From Synergistaceae bacterium UBA6101 (GTDB lineage: Bacteria > Synergistota > Synergistia > Synergistales > Synergistaceae): a stretch of DNA of 64,000 bases. Both the position numbers and the translations under genes were made by a program. The number at the start of each line of letters is the position of its first letter. Within the stretch, counting starts at the first letter, position 1. The notes beneath the pieces were generated by a model. It saw only the letters and a program-made list of their open reading frames with translations. It ran no database searches and was not told where the DNA came from. Positions 33,405-42,107 of the stretch are shown here, in pieces. Where the stretch lies: assembly GCA_002428495.1 (NCBI GenBank), contig DIWR01000031.1, positions 56,059 to 120,058 on the forward strand. Direction: 5' to 3'.

Positions 33405-35651
33405 TCAGCGGGAAGTATGTCGTTTTATACGATACAACTTCAAGCCCTCTTCGCCCGTTTCAGGCGGCACGTCTTCGGCGGCTTCCAGCGCTTCGGCCTG
33501 GGCTCTCATTGCTGCTTCATCTTCGGTTGTTGGTCCTTCTTCCGTTTTGGCTCCGGCTCTTTTTATCTTTATCATTTTACGGAGAAGGCCTTCTACGTAG
33601 TAATTCGTATCTACGATGACCATCGCTCCCTTTTTGATGCGTTCCGCACGTATCTCGCTCTGGAGGCGGTCGTCCAGGAGGTCTTCAATGTTTGGTTTTT
33701 CCTTGCCTTCCTTTCCCATGGACTGAGGTCCGTCGATCTCGGCTATGATCTGATTGTTGGTCTCTTTTATGCTGAGTTCCTTCAGAAGGTCGTCAAGGTT
33801 CGATATTGCGCGCAGGCCCGATGCAAGTGATTCCTGCTCCGGTTCCATGATGCCTCCGCCCCTGACAAGTATCTCGCAGAAACCTACGGCATTTTGCGGA
33901 ACTATGATCGGGATCCTCTTTATCATCGATCTTTTGCGCCAGGGCCTGAGTGTTATTTCAAGATCTATCCTCTCACCCGGAGCATAAGAGTCTTTTTTAC
34001 CGACGATCTCAAGTTTTTCAATGAAAACGACTCGGGCGTCCCTGGTTATTTCAACGTCAAGCTCTACGCCTAAAGGCCTGATCTCCTGGAACTGGTTGAG
34101 GGAAAACAGCTCCGCAAGGTTATCGAATTCCGTCAGCAAAGATCCCATAAGATCCTGATCGGAGAAGAAGATGTTCCTCCTCTCCCATCCGTTTTGGAGA
34201 TTTCCTCCGTAGAATTTATATTTGAGAATGGCGGTCCCTTCTCCCTTTCGTGCCCATAGATCGTCTATTATCCCAAGCATTCCCATGCTTCCGATCACCG
34301 GGCCGGTGAAAGAATCCGCGACAGTCTGGAATCTTTTAACAGTCTCTTTTTTGCTGTCAACGTCGTTGAACCTTACCCTGTAACTTATCGCAGGCGCCAG
34401 CCGCCCTACATAGCCGGCAATGGCTTCAGGCCTGTCCTGAGTTATTATTCCGATTATCGGCCCCTGGTACCCAAGTTTGAATGAGCTCTCCATGCTGGGT
34501 ATTACCTGAAGTATCGTTGCCTCTGTCAGGGGGTAGGATACTGCTCCCTGACCTGCCATCGGATGACCGAAGCCAATGAAGCGCCCGTCTTTTGAAAGCG
34601 CAGTAAGGGTCCCTATGCCCCCAATCTGGATGTCGCCCCATGCAAGAGAGGCCCCTATCGCTGATCCGGGTTCCGGTGTTGTGTTTAGTTTTACAGCTGC
34701 GCCGTCTGATGACGCTCCGCCCAGAGGCACCAAAGGCAATCCAAGCCTTTTTTTCATCTCCTCTGTGACCCTGCCGCTGATGCCGTCGACAAGTATCGGC
34801 ATCCCAAGGGGTACAAGTTCTGCATCATAAAGCTTTGCGATGTCTTTCGATGTCGGTTCGGTCTTTATATCATCGGAAACCGTTTCCTCACCCGATCCTT
34901 CCGTTTCATTATCTGGGGCAGGATCATCTTCAGGACACTGATCTCCTGATGTTACGTCTGCTGAAGTTATTCCCTCTATTGCAAAATCACATGGGTCAGG
35001 ATTTTCCTTAATATCGTCTGAAACCGGTTCCTCTTTCGACTCGTCTGCTTTTTTCTCTTTTGCTTCCGGTTTTATGTCCGCACTGATCGGCTCTTTCGGT
35101 ATCTTTGCCGATACTCCGAAAGGCGGGATCTTGTCCGGCCAGTTAAAGGCTTTGACCATTTCTTCCACAGGAGTGACGAGGCCAAGGTTGTTGTCTCCGA
35201 ACTGCCATCCGTAACCGATAGCTCCCACAAGTCTTCCTCCGACATATACAGGAGAACCGCTCATTCCTGCTGCGATGCCTCCATTTGCCCTCACATAAGG
35301 GTCGTCTACCCTTATAAGGACAAGGTTTTTCGGGCTTGTCTTCCTTGGAACTATGCCAAGCAGGGTAGCGGGAAACCTGGATATCTTAGTTCCGTGCAGC
35401 ACTGTTCTTATTTCAGCCTTCATCCCAGGTCTTATCTGCGACAGAGGCATGACAGGGTCAGCCGGAACAAATGGCTTGTTTTCAGCTGCCCAAGATGTCA
35501 CTGGCAGTAAAATGCTTCCCAAAAAGAACACTATTACTGCAATTATTTTGATCAATTTTAGAAAAAAACTGCCCGGTCCATGGACCGGCCGGTCGATCTG
35601 CTCAATTTTTTGCGGTTTCAAGCTCTGCAGGAAATTTATATTCATCTTCAT
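33405..35651 (-). CDS. SpoIVB-type serine peptidase (S55 family) envelope protein
   Basis: A 748-residue protein with a hydrophobic signal/anchor (about residues 31-55), so the rest is exported. The S55 peptidase core shows GIAAGMSGSPVYVGGRLVGA (Ser131 as candidate nucleophile), IGYGWQFGDNNLGLVTPVEEM and, after a long acidic spacer (about 187-275), the block GFGHPMAGQGAVSYPLTEA. A beta-rich C-terminal half follows. I see no PDZ domain, unlike SpoIVB of sporulating Firmicutes, and the 748 residues far exceed SpoIVB. Its ATG overlaps the prfB stop (ATGA) and has GGAG six bases upstream. Role unknown; proteolytic signalling or envelope maturation is inference. Confidence 0.8.
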   Translation of the reverse strand: MKMNINFLQSLKPQKIEQIDRPVHGPGSFFLKLIKIIAVIVFFLGSILLPVTSWAAENKPFVPADPVMPLSQIRPGMKAEIRTVLHGTKISRFPATLLGIVPRKTSPKNLVLIRVDDPYVRANGGIAAGMSGSPVYVGGRLVGAIGYGWQFGDNNLGLVTPVEEMVKAFNWPDKIPPFGVSAKIPKEPISADIKPEAKEKKADESKEEPVSDDIKENPDPCDFAIEGITSADVTSGDQCPEDDPAPDNETEGSGEETVSDDIKTEPTSKDIAKLYDAELVPLGMPILVDGISGRVTEEMKKRLGLPLVPLGGASSDGAAVKLNTTPEPGSAIGASLAWGDIQIGGIGTLTALSKDGRFIGFGHPMAGQGAVSYPLTEATILQVIPSMESSFKLGYQGPIIGIITQDRPEAIAGYVGRLAPAISYRVRFNDVDSKKETVKRFQTVADSFTGPVIGSMGMLGIIDDLWARKGEGTAILKYKFYGGNLQNGWERRNIFFSDQDLMGSLLTEFDNLAELFSLNQFQEIRPLGVELDVEITRDARVVFIEKLEIVGKKDSYAPGERIDLEITLRPWRKRSMIKRIPIIVPQNAVGFCEILVRGGGIMEPEQESLASGLRAISNLDDLLKELSIKETNNQIIAEIDGPQSMGKEGKEKPNIEDLLDDRLQSEIRAERIKKGAMVIVDTNYYVEGLLRKMIKIKRAGAKTEEGPTTEDEAAMRAQAEALEAAEDVPPETGEEGLKLYRIKRHTSR

Positions 35652-36773
35652 CTGTCACTCCCGTTTTGGAGTTTTCCGGTTTTCATATACCTTAAATAGC
35701 TCATTATAAGCTCGTCGAGGTCACCGTCCAGTACTGCCTGGACATTTCCGATCTCACATCCTGAACGGTGGTCCTTGATAAGCTGGAAGGGCTGAAGCGT
35801 ATAGGACCGTATCTGACTTCCCCACGCAACAGTTCTTTTTTCGCCTTGTATGTTGTCGAGCTGCGCCTGCCTCTCCCTGAGCGTTTTCTCAAAGAGCTTT
35901 GAACGAAGTACCTGCATCGCGGTCGCCCTGTTCATGTGCTGAGATCGTTCTGTCTGACAGCTGACGACTATTCCGGAGGGCATATGGGTTATCCTTATCG
36001 CGGAGTCCGTCATGTTGACATACTGGCCGCCGGCTCCGCTTGAACGGAACGTGTCCACTTTGAGATCCTCGGGCCTGATCTCTACTTCGACACTGTCCGG
36101 AAGAACAGGCATTACTTCAATTGAGGCGAAGCTTGTGTGACGCCGTTTCGCTGAATCGAAGGGAGATATCCTTACAAGTCTGTGGACCCCCTGCTCGCCT
36201 TTCAAATATCCATACGCGTAATCTCCGTTAATGGATATGGTTACGCTTTTTATCCCTGCTTCCTGATCGGGCAGTTCATCTATAAGCTTTACTGTGAATT
36301 TATTTGATTCTGCCCATCGCATGTACATACGGTAGAGCATTTCTGCCCAGTCCTGTGAGTCCAGGCCACCGGCCCCGGCATGTATAGTCATGATCGCATC
36401 TCCGGAGTCATATTCTCCGTCAAGAAGCACTAAAATCTGGTATGCCTTGATGCTTTTGGCCATTGCGGATGATCTGGCATAGAACTCTGAGTTCAGCTCA
36501 GGATCATCAACTTCGCACAGCAGCTCAGCTATAGCTTCGAGTTCAAGAAGCTCATTTTGTGATGATTCGATTTTGTCAAGTCTTGACTGAAGCAGTGAGA
36601 TCTCCCTGTTTACCTCATGGGCATTGTCCGAAGTCCAGAAGTCGGGTTCTACGGTAAGTTTCTGAAGTTCATCTATCCTTGTTTTCAGTGCAGACGGGTC
36701 AAAGACTTTCACGCAACTCGTCAAAAGACGAGCGCAGATCGGTCATGACAGTAGATATTGGCAGTACTACCAT
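35648..36773 (-). CDS. prfB: Peptide chain release factor 2 (programmed +1 frameshift)
   Basis: RF2 ends translation at UGA and UAA. The main frame carries the GGQ motif in SSGAGGQYVNMTDSAIRITH and ends at 35648. It has no good start of its own. A second frame starts at the ATG 36773 (GGGAGAGG about five bases upstream), reads MVVLPISTVMTDLRSSFDEL and meets TGA as codon 25 in CTT-TGA-C (36698-36704). A +1 slip joins it to DPSALKTRIDEL. This is the classical RF2 autoregulatory shift, at nearly the E. coli position. The joined protein is about 374 residues. Confidence 0.95.
36698..36704 (-). promoter_or_regulatory. prfB programmed +1 frameshift site CTTTGAC
   Basis: CTT slips onto TTT at the slow in-frame TGA, so low RF2 raises RF2 synthesis. 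The upstream GTGA five bases away could pair with the anti-Shine-Dalgarno sequence, though it is weaker than the E. coli AGGGGG. Confidence 0.92.
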
Positions 36774-37129
36774 GTGTACCTCTCCCTTTTGTTCCAAATA
36801 GTACAACGTTGTGCGTGCTTTATTATATCAAAAGTACGCGCGCAATTGGGATATAAAACAGCGCTGACTTAGCAAGGCTTGTGGACCCTCGCGTCGACGT
36901 ATGCTGGGACAATGGCGAAGTGCGGCATGAAGATGCCGCGCTAAGTGGCGATTTTATCGCCGCGAAGCGGTCGGGAAGCGGTTGTAAGGGCGGTCAAACG
37001 ATCGTCAAACGTTGTCAAACGGTCGTAGGGGCGGGGGAATTTGCGGTCTCTGGGCTGCCGTGAATTTGCAGAATGAACCTTTCAGCGGGGAATTGGTTCT
37101 GAGCCCCTACCCAAATGGACCTAAATATT

Positions 37130-37246
37130 CGTCGTTCCCGAATGCACATATCGGGAATCCAGCGACTTGGGGTCAAGTCTTCAAAAGCCTGTCAGGGCCT
37201 AAATCTAAAGACACTGGATCCCCGATAGTATCACTCGGGGACGACG
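37130..37246. repeat. REPIN-like inverted doublet f
   Basis: Runs from CGTCGTTCCCGAATGC to CACTCGGGGACGACG without inserted units. Confidence 0.85.
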
Positions 37247-37298
37247 ATTCTATGAGACTTTTATTTAGACTTGGAACTTGCAATGAGGAATCTTATCA

Positions 37299-37418
37299 CC
37301 GTCTCTCCCGGACGCTGCTTAACGGGAGTCCAGCGGCTTTTGGTTAAAGTCTGTAAAGCTTGTAATAACCTAAGTTCAAAGACACTGGATCCCCGATTTA
37401 AGCACTCGGGGACGACGG
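37299..37418. repeat. REPIN-like inverted doublet g
   Basis: Runs from CCGTCTCTCCCGGACG to CACTCGGGGACGACGG. Its spacer (TGTAAAGCTTGTAATAACCT) matches doublets a and d. Confidence 0.85.
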
Positions 37419-37615
37419 TGATTTAGGTTCTCACAACCGTTTGACAACGTTTGACGATCGTTTGACAGCCCCTACAACTGCTCAGCAACCGCTCAGCGAC
37501 TGCTAAGCCATCGCTCAGCCGCCCCTTCTCCGCGATGCGAAGCGATGCAAATTCTCCAGCGACGAATGTCGCGAATTCCCCGCGACACGACCCACGCCGC
37601 AAATTCACCATTTCA

Positions 37616-38647
37616 TTAAACCAGTTTAATGAAATTATTCCCCGGGACGAATTTTCCAATTCGGACGGAATTGGCGAATCCGCCCGTATGGAGCTGCTTA
37701 AGCAGTTCCTCTTCATGATCTGCAGGTATGGCGATAAGAAGGCCTCCTGAGGTCTGGGGGTCGAAGACAAGGTCTTCGGCGAAGATGCCCATTTTCGACT
37801 CGTTTATGACTTTGGGACCTGAATGTTCTTTGTTTCTGTATGATCCTGCCGGGATCAGCCCCATGCTGGACATTTCCTCGATCCCCGGAAGGAGGGGCAG
37901 CCTGTCCATTTGGATCTCAAGCGCGGCACCTTCAGACATAAGGTCAAGGGAGTGGCCGGCAAGGCCGAATCCTGTTACATCTGTGCATGCTGTTACTAAC
38001 TTGCACATATCCTCTGAAAGTATAGGAGGGATCGAATTCAGTTTCGCCATGCTTTGCACGGCTGCATCTGTGTTTTCATCCGAAAATAGTCCGGCCTTGA
38101 TCGCCGTCACTGCTATCCCGGTCCCTATCGGTTTCGTCAGGATCAGGACATCGCCCGGTTTTGCTGTCCCGACTGTCCACATCCTGTCCTTTTTGACTTC
38201 GCCGAAGACAACGAGCCCGTATTTTGGTTCTTCATCCTGTACGCTGTGTCCGCCCGCAAGCATAGCACCCGCCTCAATGGCCTTCTGTGCTCCGCCGTTC
38301 AGTATCTGCTTAAGGACATCGAGTGGCTCGCAGTCGGTCGGGAAGCATACGACATTAAGAGCTATGAGGGGTTTGCCGCCCATGGCATATACATCACTCA
38401 GGGAATTTGCCGCAGCTATTTTGCCGAAGTATTCGGGAGAATCGACAACAGGAGTTATGTAATCCACCGTCAGGATCCCTACCCTTTCTTCGTCGATCAT
38501 CCACAGCGCGGCGTCCTCACCCCTGTTCCACGAGGCAATAAGGCTTTCATCCCTGAATACAGGAAGGTCTTTCAGTAAACTGTCCAGCTCCGCCGGACCA
38601 ATTTTTGCCGCTCAGCCACTTGTACGGGCACGTTCTGAAAGCCTCAT
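37616..38647 (-). CDS. selD: Selenophosphate synthetase, itself a selenoprotein (UGA at codon 12)
   Basis: Makes selenophosphate from selenide and ATP for Sec-tRNA. The body is clear: EDAALWMIDE, IAAANSLSDVYAMGGKP, GGHSVQDEEPKYG and TDVTGFGLAGHSLD. A start at the internal ATG 38500 would remove the catalytic N-terminus. The frame above it contains one TGA (38612-38614) and then reaches an ATG at 38647 preceded by AAGGAAGGGA. Read through, it gives MRLSERARTSG-U-AAKIGPAEL, placing Sec exactly at the family's active-site Cys. A stem-loop just after the TGA fits a bacterial SECIS. Full length is 343 residues. The last codons are made of repeat-array sequence. Confidence 0.93.
38577..38604 (-). 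promoter_or_regulatory. Candidate SECIS hairpin in selD
   Basis: Seven bases after the TGA, AAATT-G-GTCC pairs with GGAC-AGTTT (nine base pairs, one G-T pair, one bulged G) around the 9-base loop GGCGGAGCT. The loop lies 18-26 bases after the UGA, within the usual range for bacterial SECIS elements. Confidence 0.7.
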
Positions 38648-38669
38648 ACAGATCCCTTCCTTTCTCTCT

Positions 38670-39680
38670 CTATTTCATGCGAAGATGGGTGACATCCGCC
38701 GCGGCAAAGATCTTTTCTTTTTCTCCGACCTTTACGACAAGGGCTCCCTGCTCCGTTATTCCCTGAGCAGTGCCTGTAAACTTCTCTTCGTCCTGCATAA
38801 CGCTGATCTCTCTGCCGATAGTATCGCACTCTTTTCTGTAAGAGAAAAGGAGTTTTTCTTTTCCGTCTGATTTTTTCAGGTCCAGTACGTATGACGAGAG
38901 GCTGTGAAGGATGCGCGAAAGGAGAAGGGGCCGGGGAACAGTGAGACCTTTCTCAATTTTTATCGAAGTCGCAATATCTTTGACCTCTTCACTCATGTCT
39001 TCCTCTGTGAAATTCACGTTAACGCCAATGCCTGTAACTGCATAGTATATCCGGTCCGGTTCACCCGCTGCCTCGCTGAGGATGCCGCATATCTTGCGTC
39101 CGTTAACCAAGATATCGTTAGGCCATTTGAGTTTTGCATCGACCTGGTATTGGTCTTTGAGTACCGATCTGACCGCGATCCCTGCAGCAAGGTTAAGAAG
39201 CTGCACATCGCCCGGCCTGAGTTCAGGCCGGAGCAAGACGGAAAAGAGCAGGTTTTTCGAAGAGGGGGCATGCCAGGAGCGTCCCCTTCTCCCTCTTCCT
39301 TCTGTCTGTTCATCAGCCACAGCGACTATACCCTCAGGTGCGTCCTGCTGGGCAAGTTTTTTTATGGCGTGTTGGGTAGAAGTTATGGTTGGAAAATAAA
39401 TTGATTTGTTGAACAAAGGATCATCCCTTAAAAGGAAATCCATCAGTGTCTGGCTCATGGGATCTGTTTCGCTGATGTTTTTTATCATATATCCCTTTTG
39501 AGGCACAGATTTTATATCAAGACCCTCTTCACGAAGCGCACAGATATGCTTGAACAGAGCCTGTCTTGAAAAGCCCAACCTTTCCGCGAGGACAGGACCG
39601 GAAACAAACTCCCCCTCGGAGGCTGCAAGATATTCAAAAAGCCTGTAGCGGCTGGCAGATCCATCAATGCTGTCCAGCAA
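38670..39680 (-). CDS. birA: Bifunctional biotin ligase / biotin operon repressor
   Basis: Attaches biotin to carboxyl-carrier proteins and can repress biotin genes. An N-terminal winged helix (about residues 10-65: VLAERLGFSRQALFKHICAL) precedes the ligase domain with the biotinyl-AMP loop EGRGRRGRSW, KWPNDILVNGRK and GIGVNVN. The 336-residue length is that of the two-domain form. It starts at TTG 39680, five bases after the LptF/G stop with GGGGTGA in front, and ends 22 bases before selD. Confidence 0.93.
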   Translation of the reverse strand: MLDSIDGSASRYRLFEYLAASEGEFVSGPVLAERLGFSRQALFKHICALREEGLDIKSVPQKGYMIKNISETDPMSQTLMDFLLRDDPLFNKSIYFPTITSTQHAIKKLAQQDAPEGIVAVADEQTEGRGRRGRSWHAPSSKNLLFSVLLRPELRPGDVQLLNLAAGIAVRSVLKDQYQVDAKLKWPNDILVNGRKICGILSEAAGEPDRIYYAVTGIGVNVNFTEEDMSEEVKDIATSIKIEKGLTVPRPLLLSRILHSLSSYVLDLKKSDGKEKLLFSYRKECDTIGREISVMQDEEKFTGTAQGITEQGALVVKVGEKEKIFAAADVTHLRMK

Positions 39681-39684
39681 AAGA

Positions 39685-40812
39685 TCACCCCAGCCTGTTC
39701 GCCCTAAGCGTCAGCCCGCCCCCTACGATGAGGAAGACTATGTTGGCTATCCATGCGGCAAATACCGGATGCAGATAACCGGCATCTCCTAAAGACTGTG
39801 TGAAAGAGAGGATGACATAGTAAACAAAGACTATGATGACGCTCAAGCCAAGCCCCATTCCGGAACTTGACCTCTGGGGCCGGCTTCCCACTGCCGCTCC
39901 GACTATAGCCAGCACCAGACATGCCCAGGGGACTGAAAAACGCAGGTTTAGTATCATCACTATCTTAGATACATCCATGCCTTTCTGCTTCATCATACTG
40001 ATCTCACGTATGAGCTCATTCAATGCCATTTCGTCCGGAGTCCTGGCTGTTCTTGCTGCCTCCTCAGGGTTGAGGTCAAGCTGGAGTGCCTGTTTGTCAA
40101 AGGTGAATAAGAGCGATACATCGTTATCCTTCGTTATCTCAAAGACTTTGCCCTCTTCAAGCCACCAGCTTCCGTCTATCCATTCGCCTTTTTCAGCGGA
40201 GACCAGCCTGCTGAGAAGCCCTTTTTCAAATTCCTGAACTATTACATCGCTCATCTTTCCATCTTTAATATCTATCCTGTTCACGTATATGACACGCTTA
40301 AGTTCCCCGCCGGATTCCTCTTTAAGAAATACTTTATCCCTGAATACAGGCGGAGATTGTTTGAAGACTTCGTAAGCCATCACGTTCGCTGCAGCCCTTT
40401 CACTTACAGGGACAAGCGTTTCGTTTATAAAAAAAGCTCCCATTGATACAAAAAAGGCCATGATGATCACAGGTTTGATGATCCGGGTAAAAGATATGCC
40501 GGACGACTTGAGCGCTACCAGCTCAGAATTAGCCGACAGCTTGTTGAAACCAAGCAGCGCAGCAAGCAGGCAGCTCATGGGTATAGCTGTTGCCGCCATC
40601 TTAGGCAGATAATAGAGGAAAAGCCGAACTACAATGCCTAAAGGGACTCCATTCTTTATGATGAGATCTGCTATCCTGAAAAGGAGTCCTCCGGCGACCA
40701 TGATTATAGTGAAAGCCATCAGTCCGAAGAAAAACGGACCAATAAGTTCGCCAAAGATAAACCAGTCAAGCGCTTTGAATTTTAGATATTTATCAAAAAA
40801 ATTATTATTCAC
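39685..40812 (-). CDS. LPS export permease, LptF/LptG family
   Basis: An inner-membrane subunit of the LptB2FG machine that extracts LPS. The 375-residue protein has the family layout: three N-terminal spans (about residues 15-110, with IPMSCLLAALLGFNKLSANSEL in the conserved loop), a periplasmic beta domain (about 125-260) and three C-terminal spans. I chose the GTG at 40812, five to six bases after GAGGG and overlapping the kdsC stop by eight bases; an ATG at 40833 has no clear ribosome-binding site. Only one of the usual two paralogues is in the window, so F or G cannot be assigned. Confidence 0.88.
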   Translation of the reverse strand: MNNNFFDKYLKFKALDWFIFGELIGPFFFGLMAFTIIMVAGGLLFRIADLIIKNGVPLGIVVRLFLYYLPKMAATAIPMSCLLAALLGFNKLSANSELVALKSSGISFTRIIKPVIIMAFFVSMGAFFINETLVPVSERAAANVMAYEVFKQSPPVFRDKVFLKEESGGELKRVIYVNRIDIKDGKMSDVIVQEFEKGLLSRLVSAEKGEWIDGSWWLEEGKVFEITKDNDVSLLFTFDKQALQLDLNPEEAARTARTPDEMALNELIREISMMKQKGMDVSKIVMILNLRFSVPWACLVLAIVGAAVGSRPQRSSSGMGLGLSVIIVFVYYVILSFTQSLGDAGYLHPVFAAWIANIVFLIVGGGLTLRANRLG

Positions 40813-41281
40813 TTTCGCCCTCGTTGATCTCAATTATTTTCTCAGCGCACTCACGGATCGCTCCGTTGCCGCCCGGGCTCTCTGTCTTCCAGTCAGCTGC
40901 TTTGACGACCTCCGGGACAGCGTTTGCCACAGCTATCCCCCAGCCTGCCCATTTAATGCATTCTACATCAGGGATATCATCGCCCGCAAAAGCAATCTCT
41001 GCACGTGTTATACGGTTATTTTCTGCAAGCGCTTTAAGTACGCCGAGCTTGTCTCTTGTTCCATTTATGCATCCTGTGATACCTAAGTCATCAGCTCTCT
41101 GCTGAGTAGCAGCTGAGTAACGCCCGCTGATAAAGAATATTTTTACACCCAGGTCGATGAGCTTTCTTATTCCGTAACCATCCCGGATGTCGAAGCGTTT
41201 GAATTCCCCGCCTTTTCCATCCATGTAGACTCCCCCGTCTGTAAGGGTCCCATCGACGTCAAGGGCAAAAAGCTTAATCAA
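40805..41281 (-). CDS. kdsC: 3-deoxy-D-manno-octulosonate 8-phosphate phosphatase
   Basis: A HAD-family phosphatase that releases KDO for the LPS core. The nucleophile motif LFALDVDGTLTDGGVY, ISGRYS, a Lys in TRDKLGVL and AGDDIPDVECIKWAG are all present without a cap domain, as in KdsC. The start is either the TTG at 41281 (GGGAG eight bases upstream, overlapping lpxA by eight bases) or an ATG at 41317 that overlaps lpxA by 44 bases; I prefer the TTG. Confidence 0.9.
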   Translation of the reverse strand: MIKLFALDVDGTLTDGGVYMDGKGGEFKRFDIRDGYGIRKLIDLGVKIFFISGRYSAATQQRADDLGITGCINGTRDKLGVLKALAENNRITRAEIAFAGDDIPDVECIKWAGWGIAVANAVPEVVKAADWKTESPGGNGAIRECAEKIIEINEGESE

Positions 41282-42101
41282 TGTCTTTTTCTCCCGGATC
41301 CCTGCGGTCCCAGTCATGATTTATCCTGGGAGAAAGTCCTCTTGTCGACTCAGATGCGAAGTCAAGTATCATCCTGCCTTCAGCAGTCGAGCCATATTTT
41401 ATCTCAAGCTCGTTAAGCCCTTCGCGGATAGTGCGTGCAGGATCATAGAGGGTCCTGAACATATCCCTTATGCGCCTTCTGGTTTCGGAGTCGAACCCCC
41501 TGCGTTTGAGTCCTATCCTGTTTATGTCATAGACTCTGATAGGAGCTCCGGCTGCCAGGCAAAAGGGCGGAACGTCCCGGACTATCTTCGATAATCCTCC
41601 GATCATGCAGTATGATCCGACATGAACGAACTGATGGAACCCGGACATTCCGCCGACCACTACAAAATCGCCTATATGTGTGTGTCCGGAAAAACCGCAT
41701 TTGTTAGCGATGGTGCAGCCATTTCCTATTTTCACGTTATGGGCAAGATGGACATTTTCCATAATAAAACAGTTGTCACCCACAGTGGTAGACTGGCCTT
41801 CACCAACAGCCCTGTTCATAGTGACATACTCACGGCACATGAGGTTATCGCCTATCCTGACCCAGGTCTCTTCATTCCTGAAGGAGATATCCTGGGGTTC
41901 TCCGCCTATGACCGTGTGATCGAAGATGGTGCAGCCCGAGCCCATTTCTGTGTAGTTATATATGTGGACGTAGGCCCTGAGTTCAGTCTCATCTCCCAAT
42001 ATCACTTTGTCATCCACCATACAGAATGGACCTATCCTGACGTTTTCTCCAAGCTGAGCTTTCGGAGATACTATCGCGGTTGGATGGATATATACGCTCA
42101 T
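41274..42101 (-). CDS. lpxA: UDP-N-acetylglucosamine O-acyltransferase
   Basis: First step of lipid A synthesis: transfers an R-3-hydroxyacyl chain from ACP to UDP-GlcNAc. The N-terminal left-handed beta-helix shows hexapeptide repeats from IHPTAIVSPKAQLG on, with the catalytic His in NVHLAHNVKIG and the family block GGEPQDISF. The C-terminal helical part holds NRIGLKRRGF. Length (275) is slightly over the E. coli enzyme. It starts six bases after fabZ. Confidence 0.97.
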   Translation of the reverse strand: MSVYIHPTAIVSPKAQLGENVRIGPFCMVDDKVILGDETELRAYVHIYNYTEMGSGCTIFDHTVIGGEPQDISFRNEETWVRIGDNLMCREYVTMNRAVGEGQSTTVGDNCFIMENVHLAHNVKIGNGCTIANKCGFSGHTHIGDFVVVGGMSGFHQFVHVGSYCMIGGLSKIVRDVPPFCLAAGAPIRVYDINRIGLKRRGFDSETRRRIRDMFRTLYDPARTIREGLNELEIKYGSTAEGRMILDFASESTRGLSPRINHDWDRRDPGEKDID

Positions 42102-42107
42102 TCCGGT

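Larger units (their letters stand above)
36774..37615. repeat. Repeat island VI between selD and prfB
   Basis: No gene is seen. 36843-36915 is a copy of the AATTGGGA element. 36905-36975 has hairpins CGGCAT/ATGCCG and GCGAT/ATCGC joined by GCTAAGTG. GTCAAAC cores are at 36993, 37004 and 37014. Two REPIN-like doublets follow (37130-37246, 37299-37418), then GTTTGAC at 37439, 37449 and 37460, GCTNAGC cores at 37480, 37491, 37502 and 37513, and a hairpin-linker array (37529-37610) running into selD. Confidence 0.85.

Noticed and set aside
35648..36724. prfB as a simple frame starting at the first Met of the main frame
   Set aside because: That start has no ribosome-binding site and omits the CTTTGAC shift site with its upstream frame.
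37616..38500. selD as a degraded or N-terminally truncated pseudogene
   Set aside because: The only interruption is a TGA at the Cys/Sec catalytic position, followed by a fitting hairpin, with a good start and ribosome-binding site upstream.
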